DNA of 64,000 nt from Rhizobium sp. 16-449-1b (GCF_017741935.1 NZ_JAGHMH010000002.1:62001-126000); one strand, 5' to 3'; shown: positions 8,359-17,246, counted from the stretch's first letter. The notes: generated from the sequence alone by a model not told the origin. Translations and numbers: made by a program.

Positions 8359-8421
8359 GCGCGCGCTCGTTGCTCGCCTCTAAAATACTGGCGACGTGGG
8401 CTCGACTTTAGAAATCCTTAG

Positions 8422-8436
8422 CTAACGGACCGTTAA
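8422..8436. promoter_or_regulatory. CtrA-like site between the co-polymerase and GH5 genes
   Basis: CTAA-CGGACCG-TTAA on the plus strand reads CTTAACGGTCCGTTAG on the minus strand. The core TAACGGACCGTTA is a perfect palindrome around a central A. It differs by one base from the 16-mer upstream of tadD at 28038-28053. TTAA-N7-TTAA is the alphaproteobacterial CtrA consensus; here one half has a mismatch. Confidence 0.4.
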
Positions 8437-8491
8437 GATGCCGGGACAAGCAATGACACCAACGACCAGCCGAACCCGGAAGCGGTATCAA

Positions 8492-9553
8492 ATGAGCGAC
8501 AAATCCTCCCCCCGGCGGCGCCTCGCGGCGGCCGTCCTGGCAACGATCTTGCTCCAGGCCGGTGGCGCCAGCGCGCAGGGCACATGCCTGCAGGGCATCA
8601 ATCTTTCCGGTGCCGAATTCGGCGAGCGCGGCGGCGAGGTTTTCAAGGCCTATGCCTACCCTTCCGAGGAAACCATCGCCTATTTCGCCAAGAAAGGCTT
8701 CAACACCGTGCGCCTTCCCTTCCTTTGGGAGCGCCTGCAGCCCGAGCTTGGCAAGCCGCTCGACGAGGCAGAATTGCAGCGGCTGAAGGATGCGGTCGAG
8801 CTTTTGCGCAAGCAGCATCTGACTATCATTCTCGATCCGCACAATTATGCGCACTACGACAAGGTGATGATCGGCACGCCGCCGGTGACCGACACCGCTT
8901 TCGCGGAATTCTGGGCGCGGCTGGCGATTGAATTCTCCAATCAGGAAGATGTGATCTTCGGCCTGATGAACGAGCCTTACGACATCGGCGCCGATGCATG
9001 GCTGAAGGCGGCCAATGCGGCGATCCGCACGGTCCGCGCGACGGGGGCGAACAATCTGATCCTCGTTCCCGGCACCCGCTTCACCGGCGCCCATTCCTGG
9101 CAGGCGGATGCGCCGGGTGGCGCCAACGGCACGGTCATGCTTGGCGTTCGCGATCCGCGCAAGAATTACGCTTACGAGGTGCATCAGTATTTCGATCAGG
9201 ATTCGTCCGGCATGCACGCCGAATGCAGCGGCAACGACAGCGCGCTCAACGCAGTCACCGCAATGACCGACTGGGCGAAGAAGAACAACACGCGCGTCTT
9301 CCTCGGCGAGTTCGGCGTATCGCAGGACAAGGCCTGCGTGGCAGGCCTCGGCCGCGTGCTCAATCACATGCAGGCAAACCCCGATGTCTGGCTCGGCTGG
9401 ACCTATTGGGTGGCTGGCGACTGGTGGCCGGAGACCGAGACGCTGAACGTGCAGCCGCGCAACGGCAAGGATCGCCAGCAGATGACGGCGCTGGAAAACG
9501 CCATCAAAGCGCCGCCCGCCGACAAGGCCAAGTGCAAGACGCTGGTGGATTGA
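8492..9553 (+). CDS. Secreted GH5-family glycoside hydrolase (endoglucanase-like)
   Basis: A 353-residue enzyme from ATG 8492. A signal peptide (RRRLAAAVLATILLQAGGAS, then AQG) precedes a TIM-barrel catalytic domain. The acid/base glutamate is in FGLMNEPYDIG and the nucleophile glutamate in RVFLGEFGVS, with KGFNTVRLPF near the start of the barrel, all GH5 hallmarks. An upstream ATG at 8438 would add 18 polar residues before the signal peptide. The stop is 4 bp before a Wzy-like gene. Context suggests editing or release of an exported beta-glucan-type polymer rather than plant cellulose feeding; the substrate is inferred. Confidence 0.88.
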   Translation: MSDKSSPRRRLAAAVLATILLQAGGASAQGTCLQGINLSGAEFGERGGEVFKAYAYPSEETIAYFAKKGFNTVRLPFLWERLQPELGKPLDEAELQRLKDAVELLRKQHLTIILDPHNYAHYDKVMIGTPPVTDTAFAEFWARLAIEFSNQEDVIFGLMNEPYDIGADAWLKAANAAIRTVRATGANNLILVPGTRFTGAHSWQADAPGGANGTVMLGVRDPRKNYAYEVHQYFDQDSSGMHAECSGNDSALNAVTAMTDWAKKNNTRVFLGEFGVSQDKACVAGLGRVLNHMQANPDVWLGWTYWVAGDWWPETETLNVQPRNGKDRQQMTALENAIKAPPADKAKCKTLVD

Positions 9554-9557
9554 GGCT

Positions 9558-10826
9558 ATGGCAGGCAAGGGCACGACCGTTAAGGAGCCGATTGATTACA
9601 GCATCCTGGCTGTCAGCGTGCTCGGCGTGACCTACAACGCCATCCTTGCCTTCATCAATCACAACATCATGCCGCTGACGCCGACTGCCGTGGTGCTGAG
9701 CGAGATCCTGATCCTTGCCTACAGCTTCGGCTACATCCTGAAGAAGGGGATATTCGAGGAGGATATCATTCCTCTCGGCTATCTCCTCGCCACCATCGTG
9801 CTGACTGTCTATGTAATGGTCATCAACAAGGCCGGCTATATCGATCATCTGCGCAACGTCCTGATCATCTTCGCCTTCACCGTGCTCGGCCGCTGGAGCA
9901 ACGAGCGAACGCTGCGGCTCGCCTTCAAGATCTGCTGCATCACGGTTCTGGCCGTGCTGGTTTGCGAGATCATCTCGACGCCGGCCTATGTCGCGCTCGT
10001 CCATCCGGCTGAGTATTTCCAGAACACCCGCGGCGTGCCCCCCGCCACCTATAGCGACGTCGGCCTGTTTCGTGGCGCGCTCGGCTTCGAAGGGCGGTTC
10101 TCGTTCGGCCTGATCGATCACCGTTCGTCGTCGATCTTCCTTGAGCAGGTGTCGCTCGCCAATTTCTGCGGCGTCATGGTCATCTATCTCGTAAGCTTCG
10201 CTAATCGCATCACGCTGTTCGATCGCCTGATCTTCGTCACCACGATCGTGCTCATCCTGGTGACGAACGATACCCGCACCATGCTGATCTTCGCCATCGT
10301 CAGCGCCGCCGGCTATGTCATCTATCCCTTCATTCCGAAGATCTTCAATTTCCTGATGATGCCGGGCATTGTCATGGTCGGCTTCATCATTCACGCCTTC
10401 AAGCCGAACGCCCATGACGACGACTTCGTCGGCCGCATCAGCGGCACGATCAGAAACATCATCGCCATGGATCTGCCGGCAACGATGGGGCTGGAGCTCG
10501 ACAAGGCCACCACCTTCGTCGACAGCGGCTACGTCTACATCACCTACGGCGCGACCATTTTCGGCCTGATCCTCTTCTGGCTCTTCGTCTCCTTTTATCC
10601 GGCCGGGCAGACGCCGAACCAGAAGCGGCTATGCCATTCCCTGTCGCTCTTCATGTTCCTGAACCTGATGATCGGCTCGACCGCGATCTTTTCCATGAAG
10701 ACCGCCGGCCTCGGCTGGCTTCTCGTCGGCTTTCTCAAATTCAACGAGGGTACCGCCGCCACGGCGGGGATTCGCGGTTCCACGACGCAAAGTGAACGGA
10801 CTCCGATAGGAAACGCCGTAAGCTGA
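9558..10826 (+). CDS. Wzy/O-antigen-ligase-like polysaccharide polymerase, multi-pass membrane protein
   Basis: A 422-residue protein with about ten membrane segments and one larger soluble loop (about residues 140-200, containing GALGFEGRFSFGLIDHRSSS). A short TNDTRTMLIF motif leads back into the membrane. This is the size and topology of Wzy polymerases and O-antigen ligases. It starts 4 bp after the GH5 stop, so the two are one operon, opposite a chain-length co-polymerase. No glycosyltransferases lie nearby, so repeat-unit synthesis must be encoded elsewhere. Polymerase versus ligase cannot be decided from sequence alone. Confidence 0.7.
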   Translation: MAGKGTTVKEPIDYSILAVSVLGVTYNAILAFINHNIMPLTPTAVVLSEILILAYSFGYILKKGIFEEDIIPLGYLLATIVLTVYVMVINKAGYIDHLRNVLIIFAFTVLGRWSNERTLRLAFKICCITVLAVLVCEIISTPAYVALVHPAEYFQNTRGVPPATYSDVGLFRGALGFEGRFSFGLIDHRSSSIFLEQVSLANFCGVMVIYLVSFANRITLFDRLIFVTTIVLILVTNDTRTMLIFAIVSAAGYVIYPFIPKIFNFLMMPGIVMVGFIIHAFKPNAHDDDFVGRISGTIRNIIAMDLPATMGLELDKATTFVDSGYVYITYGATIFGLILFWLFVSFYPAGQTPNQKRLCHSLSLFMFLNLMIGSTAIFSMKTAGLGWLLVGFLKFNEGTAATAGIRGSTTQSERTPIGNAVS

Positions 10827-10980
10827 CGGTCGATGGGATGTGCCGGCCATTGAGGCCGCTCTTCTCGATAAACTTGGTGCAGCGGCGTGAGCGTCGTGCT
10901 TGATCGGCGATGTCGCTTTGATCTAAGCAGGCTCCACAGCCGATGCCAGAGGGCCGACGCTTGAACAAGGAATATGACGT

Positions 10981-11865
10981 ATGACGCAATATGTACTGAC
11001 GGTAGCCTGCAAATCGACACGCGGCATCGTGGCGGCGATTTCGACCTATCTGGCCGATAAGGGCTGCAACATCATCGATAGCTCGCAGTTCGATGACCTG
11101 TCGACAGGCATGTTCTTCACCCGCGTCAGCTTCATCTCCGAAGAGGGTGCGGCGCTGTCTGATATCCGCGAAGGCTTCCAGCCGATCGCCGAGAAATTCG
11201 AGATGACCGCGGAAATCCACGACGGCGACCAGCGCATGAAGGTGCTCTTGATGGTCTCGCGCTTCGGCCATTGCCTGAACGACCTGCTTTACCGCTGGAA
11301 GATCGGCGCGCTGCCGATCGATATCGTCGGCGTGGTCTCCAACCACTTCGATTATCAGAAGGTCGTGGTCAATCACGATATCCCCTTCCACCACATCAAG
11401 GTGACGAAGGAAAACAAGCCGCAGGCCGAAGCGCAGATCATGCAGATCGTCGAATCGACCGGTACGGAGCTGATCGTGCTCGCCCGCTACATGCAGGTGC
11501 TGTCGGATGCCATGTGCAAGAAGATGTCCGGCCGCATCATCAACATCCACCACTCTTTCCTGCCGTCTTTCAAGGGCGCCAACCCCTACAAGCAGGCCTA
11601 TGAGCGTGGCGTGAAGCTGATCGGCGCCACCGCGCACTACGTCACCGCCGACCTCGACGAAGGCCCGATCATCGAGCAGGACACGGCGCGCATCACCCAT
11701 GCGCAGTCGGCCGACGATTACGTGTCGATCGGTCGCGACGTCGAGAGCCAGGTTCTCGCCCGCGCCATCCACGCCCACATCCACCACCGCGTCTTCCTGA
11801 ACGGCAACCGCACCGTGGTCTTCCCGGCAAGCCCGGGCAGCTATGCCTCCGAGCGCATGGGCTGA
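10981..11865 (+). CDS. purU: Formyltetrahydrofolate deformylase
   Basis: A 294-residue enzyme hydrolysing 10-formyl-THF to THF and formate, balancing one-carbon pools. An N-terminal ACT domain (about residues 1-85, starting TQYVLTVACKSTRGIVAAIS) is followed by a formyltransferase-fold domain. Catalytic residues are visible as Asn188 and His190 in NIHHSFLPSF and Asp226 in ADLDEGPII. Length and order match PurU. The next gene starts 118 bp downstream, beyond a 10-bp hairpin. Confidence 0.95.
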   Translation: MTQYVLTVACKSTRGIVAAISTYLADKGCNIIDSSQFDDLSTGMFFTRVSFISEEGAALSDIREGFQPIAEKFEMTAEIHDGDQRMKVLLMVSRFGHCLNDLLYRWKIGALPIDIVGVVSNHFDYQKVVVNHDIPFHHIKVTKENKPQAEAQIMQIVESTGTELIVLARYMQVLSDAMCKKMSGRIINIHHSFLPSFKGANPYKQAYERGVKLIGATAHYVTADLDEGPIIEQDTARITHAQSADDYVSIGRDVESQVLARAIHAHIHHRVFLNGNRTVVFPASPGSYASERMG

Positions 11866-11872
11866 CACAGCT

Positions 11873-11909
11873 ATCGGGCGTCCTCTAATTACTTGAGATG
11901 ACGCCCGAT
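11873..11909 (+). terminator. Strong hairpin after purU
   Basis: ATCGGGCGTC (11873-11882) and GACGCCCGAT (11900-11909) form a perfect 10-bp stem with a 17-base loop, just after the purU stop. No clear T-run follows (CCCTTGCTT), so it may stabilise the mRNA end rather than terminate alone. Confidence 0.45.
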
Positions 11910-11983
11910 CCCTTGCTTGCCGATAGCAAGCTGTCGATTATCTGCTTATTGTGCAGGATCGAATCGTGCGGTGGGGGAATGCC

Positions 11984-14911
11984 ATGACCGATGAAACGCT
12001 CGCTCAGCGTCTCGAGCTTCCGCGTCCAGATGTGACGGCCGAGGAAGCCGCAGACATCCTGCAGTCGCGTTACGGTCTGTCGGGCCAGCTCAGCGAACTC
12101 GGAAGCCAGCAGGACCGCAACTACCGCGTCGATACCGGCGATCAGACATATGTCCTGAAGATCTGCCACATGATCTACGAGACGATCGAGCTCGAGGCGC
12201 AGAATGCCGCGATCCGGCATCTCGCCGGCATCGAGGGCGCGCCGCGCGTGCCCCGCGTGGTTGCCTCCACCGATGGCCAGGACATCGTCGCCGTCGTCGT
12301 CCGCGATCAAACCTACCAGGTTCGCCTGCTCGAATATCTCGAAGGCGAGGGCCTCACCAAGCCTTCATATCTCCCCAAACAATCCGTGGCGGCGCTCGGC
12401 GCGCTCTGCGCCAATCTCGCCAAATCCCTGGCCGATTTCGACCACCCCGGCCTCGACCGCAACCTGCAATGGGACCTGCGCCGCGCCGGCCCGGTCGCCG
12501 TCCAGCTCTTGTCGGCGATCACCGATGGCGCCGCGCGCGACCGTATCGCCAAGAACATGGTCGCCGCCGTCCGCCGCGTGCAGCCCTTCGCGCCGGCGCT
12601 GCGCCTGCAGGCCGTCCATCATGACGTCACTGGCGACAACGTCGTCAGCCGCCGTGACGAAAAGGGCCGCCTCATTCCCGATGGAGTCATCGATTTCGGC
12701 GATATCATCCGCGGCTGGCTGGTCGGCGATCTCGCCGTCACCTGCGCCTCGCTGCTGCACCAGGCCGATGGCGACCCCTTCTTCGTGCTGCCCGCCGTCA
12801 AGGCGTATCATGAGGTCTATCCGCTGAAGGAAGAGGAGCTCAGGGCGCTCTGGCCGTTGGTCGTCGCCCGCGCCGTCATTCTGGTGGCGAGCAGCGAGCA
12901 GCAGATCTCCATCGATCCCGAAAACGAATATGTCCGCGCCAATCTCGTGCTTGAGCAGCGCATCTTCGATACCGCCATCGCCGTTCCCTTCGATCTCATG
13001 GAAACGGCGATCCTGAAGACGGCGGGCATCGAACTCCCAGGCGTCCCGACCGAACATTGGCATCCGCTGCTGCCGGATCTCGATCTCCAGAACATGCTCT
13101 ATGTCGACCTCGGCGTCGAAAGCCAGCACTTCGCCGCCGGCAATTGGGGCCAGGGCGATATGGACTGGCGCCTGCTCGCCCGCGCCGCCTCTGAGGCCGA
13201 TGCCGCCGCCACCCGCTACGGCGAATACAGATTGTCGCGCGCTCGCCTGCTGAGCGCCAGGCCGTCGGCCACCTACGCCCTGCATGCCGATATCTGCCTG
13301 GCCGCCGGCAACACGATCGCCGCCCCTTTTTCGGGGCGCATCAGCTGGCAGAACCACCATCTCGTGCTCGAGGGTGCCGATATCAGCCTCCATCTCGACG
13401 GTCTCGACCCCTCGGTCGAAGATGGCGCCGAGCTCGAATCAGGCCAGGCAATCGGCGTGGTCTCCGGCGAGCAGGGCTCGCTCGGCGGCTTGCGCGTGCA
13501 GCTTTCGACCTTGAAGGGCGCCGAGCCGCCGCTCTTCTGCACACCCGCTGAAGTCTTCGCCTGGTCGGCGCTCTGCCCGTCGCCGGCAGCCTTGCTCGGC
13601 AAGGGCGTTGAGGCGCCGAAGCCTGTCGATGCGGAAATCCTCGCCGTGCGCACGGCCCATTTCGCCGCCGCCCAGAAGCATTATTACGAGACCCCGCCGC
13701 GCATCGAGCGCGGCTGGAAGGAGCACATGTTCGATGTCGAGGGCCGCGCCTATCTCGACATGGTCAACAACGTCACCATTCTCGGCCACGGCCATCCGCG
13801 CCTGGCCGACGCCGTCGGCGAACAATGGTTGCGGTTGAACACCAATTCGCGCTTTCACTATGCGGCCGTCGCCGATCTCTCCGAGCGGCTGGCGGCTCTG
13901 GCTCCTGAAGGTCTCGACACCGTCTTCCTGGTCAATTCGGGTTCGGAGGCCAATGATCTGGCGCTGCGGCTGGCCTGGGCGCACACCGGCGCGCGCAACA
14001 TGCTGAGCCTGCTGGAGGCCTATCACGGCTGGTCGGTGGCAAGCGATGCCGTCTCCACCTCGATCGCCGACAATCCGCAGGCGCTGACGACGCGGCCCGA
14101 TTGGGTTCACCCCGTTGCCGCGCCCAACACCTATCGCGGCGAGTTTCGCGGCCCCGATTCGACCGGCGACTATCTGCAGAGCGTCCTTGCCGCGCTGGAG
14201 TTGATCGACGCCAGCGGCGAGCGGCTGGCGGGCTTCATCGCCGAACCGGTCTACGGCAACGCCGGCGGCATCGCGCTGCCGCATGGCTATCTCGCTGCCG
14301 TCTATGGCCAGGTGCGCGCCCGCGGCGGTGTCTGCATCGCCGATGAGGTGCAGGTCGGCTATGGCCGGCTTGGCCATCATTTCTGGGGCTTCGAAGAGCA
14401 GCAGGTGGTGCCCGATATCATCACGGTCGCCAAGGGCATGGGCAACGGGCACCCGCTCGGCGCGGTCATCACCACGCGGGCCGTTGCCGATTCGCTGGAG
14501 AAGGAGGGCTATTTCTTCTCCTCCGCTGGCGGCAGCCCGGTCAGCTCCGTGGTCGGCATCACCGTGCTCGACATCATGGCCGACGAGGCGCTGCAGCAGA
14601 ATGCCCGCGAGATCGGCGATCGGCTGAAGGGCCGGCTGGTGGCGCTGATGGATCATCATCCACTCATCGGTGCCGTGCATGGCATGGGGCTCTATCTCGG
14701 CGTCGAGTTCGTCCGCGATCGCGAAACGCTGGAGCCGGCGACTGAGGAGACGGCGGCGATCTGCGCGCGTCTGCTCGAACTTGGCGTCATCATGCAGCCG
14801 ACCGGCGATCACCTCAACGTGCTGAAGATCAAGCCGCCGCTCTGCCTTGCCGCCGAAAGCGCCGACTTCTTTGCCGACATGCTGGAAAAGGTGCTGTCCG
14901 AGGGCTGGTGA
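11984..14911 (+). CDS. Fusion: APH-type kinase, M23-like domain and class III PLP aminotransferase/phospho-lyase
   Basis: A 975-residue three-part protein. Residues about 1-330 are a choline/aminoglycoside kinase-type domain with HHDVTGDNVV near 211 and VIDFGDI as the metal-binding motif. Residues about 410-530 look like an M23/lipoyl-like beta domain (GNTIAAPFSGRISW). Residues about 550-975 are a class III PLP enzyme with NSGSEAND, IADEVQVGYGR and Schiff-base Lys817 in TVAKGMGNGHPLG. The ends match hydroxylysine kinase and AGXT2L-type phospho-lyases, so a phosphorylate-then-eliminate route for an amino alcohol is plausible. ATG 11984 follows GGGGGA; a GTG at 11951 is an alternative. Confidence 0.85.
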   Translation: MTDETLAQRLELPRPDVTAEEAADILQSRYGLSGQLSELGSQQDRNYRVDTGDQTYVLKICHMIYETIELEAQNAAIRHLAGIEGAPRVPRVVASTDGQDIVAVVVRDQTYQVRLLEYLEGEGLTKPSYLPKQSVAALGALCANLAKSLADFDHPGLDRNLQWDLRRAGPVAVQLLSAITDGAARDRIAKNMVAAVRRVQPFAPALRLQAVHHDVTGDNVVSRRDEKGRLIPDGVIDFGDIIRGWLVGDLAVTCASLLHQADGDPFFVLPAVKAYHEVYPLKEEELRALWPLVVARAVILVASSEQQISIDPENEYVRANLVLEQRIFDTAIAVPFDLMETAILKTAGIELPGVPTEHWHPLLPDLDLQNMLYVDLGVESQHFAAGNWGQGDMDWRLLARAASEADAAATRYGEYRLSRARLLSARPSATYALHADICLAAGNTIAAPFSGRISWQNHHLVLEGADISLHLDGLDPSVEDGAELESGQAIGVVSGEQGSLGGLRVQLSTLKGAEPPLFCTPAEVFAWSALCPSPAALLGKGVEAPKPVDAEILAVRTAHFAAAQKHYYETPPRIERGWKEHMFDVEGRAYLDMVNNVTILGHGHPRLADAVGEQWLRLNTNSRFHYAAVADLSERLAALAPEGLDTVFLVNSGSEANDLALRLAWAHTGARNMLSLLEAYHGWSVASDAVSTSIADNPQALTTRPDWVHPVAAPNTYRGEFRGPDSTGDYLQSVLAALELIDASGERLAGFIAEPVYGNAGGIALPHGYLAAVYGQVRARGGVCIADEVQVGYGRLGHHFWGFEEQQVVPDIITVAKGMGNGHPLGAVITTRAVADSLEKEGYFFSSAGGSPVSSVVGITVLDIMADEALQQNAREIGDRLKGRLVALMDHHPLIGAVHGMGLYLGVEFVRDRETLEPATEETAAICARLLELGVIMQPTGDHLNVLKIKPPLCLAAESADFFADMLEKVLSEGW

Positions 14912-14917
14912 GCGGCC

Positions 14918-15427
14918 TTACCCGGCCGCACCGCCCATTTGGCCATCCAGCCAGGCCACCAGGCCATCCAGCGTCTGCAGCCCGTACTCGACGGCACCAA
15001 AGCCGATGACGAACTGACGCCGCGCGCGGGTCGGATGCAGCTGGCGCATGGTCAGCACCGTCTTGCCGTCGCTCTGCTCGTCGAAGGTCACCGTCACTCT
15101 GAAGCGATCGGGGTCCTCGGGGTCGGGCGTGCCGTAGTCCATGACGATCCGCTCGTTCGGCACGATCTCGAGAAAGCGCATGAGATTGGGAAAGCGCTGC
15201 TCCCGGCCTTCGAACATGCCCACCATATCGAACCGCCAGACGCCGCCTTCGCGGATATCGGCCTCGATGCTTTCGATCGCAAGGCCTGTGGGACCATACC
15301 ATTGCGCCAAGGCATCGGGGTCCATCCAGGCTGCGAAGACCCTGTGGCGGGGATGATTGATGACCTTCACCAGCACGATTTCCCGGTCCAGCGACCAGCT
15401 GCCAAACGGATCTGCCATATGCTTCAA
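14918..15427 (-). CDS. SRPBCC/AHSA1-domain protein
   Basis: A 169-residue protein of the START/SRPBCC superfamily (AHSA1-like): VINHPRHRVFAAWMDPDALA, QWYGPTGL, GGVWRFDMVG, and a final long helix GLQTLDGLVAWLDGQ. Such proteins form a hydrophobic ligand cavity. TTG 15427 is the probable start since it overlaps the ArsR stop by 4 bases (TTGA) and GGAGGA lies 4 bases upstream; ATG 15418 is the alternative. Pairing with an ArsR regulator is a recurrent arrangement for this family. The ligand is unknown. Confidence 0.85.
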   Translation of the reverse strand: MKHMADPFGSWSLDREIVLVKVINHPRHRVFAAWMDPDALAQWYGPTGLAIESIEADIREGGVWRFDMVGMFEGREQRFPNLMRFLEIVPNERIVMDYGTPDPEDPDRFRVTVTFDEQSDGKTVLTMRQLHPTRARRQFVIGFGAVEYGLQTLDGLVAWLDGQMGGAAG

Positions 15428-15768
15428 TCTCCTCCCACTTCATCTTGCGTATTATCGAGATAAGTCTCCAGGCGATCCAGCCGCTGGCTCCAGCGCAGCC
15501 GCTCGGATGCCATCCAGTCCGCCGCCTCGTCGAAGCGCGCCTGCACCAGGCGGCACCAGCGGCTGCGGCCGCGCTTCTCGCTGGCGATCAGCCCGCAATC
15601 TTCAAGCACCTTCAGATGCTGAACGAAGGAGGGCAGGGCCATGTCGAAGGGCTCCGCCAGGATGCTGACCGAGACCTCGCCCTCGGCCAGCCGCGAGACG
15701 ACCGCGCGGCGCGTGGGATCGCTGAGGGCGTGAAAGGCGAGGTCGAGCGGGGTCGAGTGATAGGGCAT
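15424..15768 (-). CDS. ArsR-family transcriptional regulator
   Basis: A 114-residue winged-helix protein: FHALSDPTRRAVVSRLAEGE, SVSILAEPFDMALPSFVQHL, KVLEDCGLIASEKRGRSRWC. No metal-binding cysteine cluster is seen in the usual helix, so it probably senses something other than a metal. It is co-translated with the SRPBCC gene and divergent from a DHFR-like reductase. Repeats between the two operons are likely its operators. Confidence 0.9.
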   Translation of the reverse strand: MPYHSTPLDLAFHALSDPTRRAVVSRLAEGEVSVSILAEPFDMALPSFVQHLKVLEDCGLIASEKRGRSRWCRLVQARFDEAADWMASERLRWSQRLDRLETYLDNTQDEVGGD

Positions 15769-15818
15769 GTCGTTTTTTACGGCAGGCCGGGTTGCGGGTC
15801 AATATTAGAAAGGTACTT

Positions 15819-15860
15819 GCCTTAGTAATTTGATCTGATACAAAGGCAATAGCCTTAGTA
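15819..15860. promoter_or_regulatory. Probable ArsR operator region (direct and inverted repeats)
   Basis: GCCTTAGTA occurs at 15819-15827 and again at 15852-15860, start to start 33 bases, about three helical turns. The second copy is part of an inverted repeat, AAGGC-AATA-GCCTT (15843-15856). It lies in the 117-bp divergent region between arsR and the reductase gene, so both directions could be controlled together. Confidence 0.5.
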
Positions 15861-15885
15861 TCTAATCTGTGAGGAGGATAGCACG

Positions 15886-16527
15886 ATGGCAGTCCGTATC
15901 GATCTCATGATCTCGCTGGATGGTTTCGCGACCACGACGGACCAGACATCAGAAGTCCCGTTCGGCGAGGATTGGCCACGTCTCGTGGGCGCCTACGCTG
16001 CCACGCGGACCTTCCGTGAGCGCGTGTTCAAGGATGTGAGCGGCAGCGGCACCACCGGCCTCGACGATGACTATGCGCGGGCCTACTTCGAAAATATCGG
16101 CGCCGAGATCATGGGTGCCGGCATGTTCGGCCTGCACAATTTTCCCGATGATCCGGACTGGCGCGGATGGTGGGGCGACGAGCCGCCCTTCGGTTGCCCG
16201 GTCTTTGTGCTCACGCACAGGGAGCGACCCTCGATCGAGATGGCCGGCGGCACGACCTTCCACTTCCTCAGCGCCAACCCTGTCGATACGCTGGCGCAGG
16301 CGACGAAGGCCGCCAACTGCAAGGATGTGCGCGTCGGCGGCGGACCGACGGTCGCGCGCGATTTCCTGAAAGCCGGTCTTGTCGATCAGCTTCATGTCGC
16401 GATCACGCCGATCCTTTTGGGTAGCGGCATTCGCCTGTGGGATGATTTGCGTGGCCTCGAAACGGGTTACACGGTCACATCGGAAACCGCGCCCAGCGGC
16501 ACGATCCACCTGACTTTCAAGCGTTAA
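15886..16527 (+). CDS. Dihydrofolate reductase family (RibD C-terminal-like) protein
   Basis: A 213-residue NADPH-binding reductase-fold protein. It starts VRIDLMISLDGFATTTD, typical of the DHFR/RibD-C family, and has VRVGGGPTVARDFLKAGLVD and LHVAITPILLGSG, where the glycine run contacts the cofactor. GAGGAGGA precedes ATG 15886. These stand-alone proteins are not classical folate enzymes, and their substrate is unknown. It faces an ArsR-SRPBCC operon and likely shares its regulator. Confidence 0.85.
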   Translation: MAVRIDLMISLDGFATTTDQTSEVPFGEDWPRLVGAYAATRTFRERVFKDVSGSGTTGLDDDYARAYFENIGAEIMGAGMFGLHNFPDDPDWRGWWGDEPPFGCPVFVLTHRERPSIEMAGGTTFHFLSANPVDTLAQATKAANCKDVRVGGGPTVARDFLKAGLVDQLHVAITPILLGSGIRLWDDLRGLETGYTVTSETAPSGTIHLTFKR

Positions 16528-16877
16528 TCGCCCGCTGACACCCGTTAACCATTTCGGTCATTTCGCGGCTTACAGACTTTTAATCAAAAGCCCCATTGCC
16601 GGAATCAGACGCACTCCCTATCTCTGGCTGCGAGCGACGGAGAGTTCCGTATCGTCATACCAAGTGCACAAAGACCTGCTAATGGTCTTCTCGTGAATTC
16701 GGGTTTGGCGGAATGATATTTTCCTAATCGCCGACATTTTGACACGTTTCGGAATATGTTTCCGACAGTTCGTTATGTATTCTCTACAAATAAAGTAGAT
16801 TATACGGAACACCAACCGCCGGTCCCGGCATGCCCCGGGGCCCGAAGCAAGCACGACGCAGAAGAAAGGAATGAGAC
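16528..16877. other. 350-bp AT-rich intergenic region
   Basis: No convincing gene. It is clearly more AT-rich than the flanks. An inverted repeat TCGGAA-TATGT-TTCCGA lies at 16749-16765, a candidate operator or hairpin. A short minus-strand frame across 16618-16854 has no recognisable features and no good ribosome site. The region probably holds the promoter for the small genes that follow. Confidence 0.4.
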
Positions 16878-16973
16878 ATGAACGACTTTGAAATTCTTGC
16901 CACGCTCCTGATGCGCCCGGTGCTTGGCAATGACCGTCCGGGCGCTCTCTCCCGCCCGAACTGTCGAATGTGA
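16878..16973 (+). CDS. Candidate 31-residue small protein
   Basis: ATG 16878 is preceded by GAAAGGA at 7-base spacing and opens a 31-codon frame beginning MNDFEILATLLMRP and ending at TGA 16971-16973. It lies 78 bp upstream of another small conserved-looking gene in the same direction. Only start context and position support it; no family is recognised. It might be a leader peptide. Confidence 0.3.
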   Translation: MNDFEILATLLMRPVLGNDRPGALSRPNCRM

Positions 16974-17051
16974 CCTTCGTCCCCCCTTAAACGGTAAAAG
17001 ACAAGTCAATTCGCCATCGCCGACGCACTCCGCGCGGCAGGGGTTCTATGC

Positions 17052-17246
17052 ATGAAAAAAGAAGTTATCGAATACGCAGGCGTGCCCGTTGGCATCGTCA
17101 TTCCGGATGAAAACCGGCTGAAATTCATCGCCGTGAAGTATCACGTCCACGATCTCGACGAGCAGCACTTCAGCTCGCCGGCCGAGGTCAAGCACGCGAT
17201 CCACGACCTGATGACCCGCCGTCATCCCAAACCCATCCATGCCTGA
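17052..17246 (+). CDS. Small conserved hypothetical protein (64 residues)
   Basis: A 64-residue soluble protein starting MKKEVIEYAGVPVGIVIPDE. It has a beta-rich first half (LKFIAVKYHVHDLD) and a basic, histidine-rich helical tail. GGCAGGGG gives a good ribosome site. A strong intrinsic terminator follows 56 bp after the stop, arguing for a genuine short transcript. I recall similar short proteins in rhizobial genomes but cannot name a family. Confidence 0.6.
   Translation: MKKEVIEYAGVPVGIVIPDENRLKFIAVKYHVHDLDEQHFSSPAEVKHAIHDLMTRRHPKPIHA

Noticed and set aside
16618..16854. Minus-strand 78-codon frame in the AT-rich gap
   Set aside because: No ribosome site, no recognisable domain, and it crosses the inverted repeat and probable promoter.
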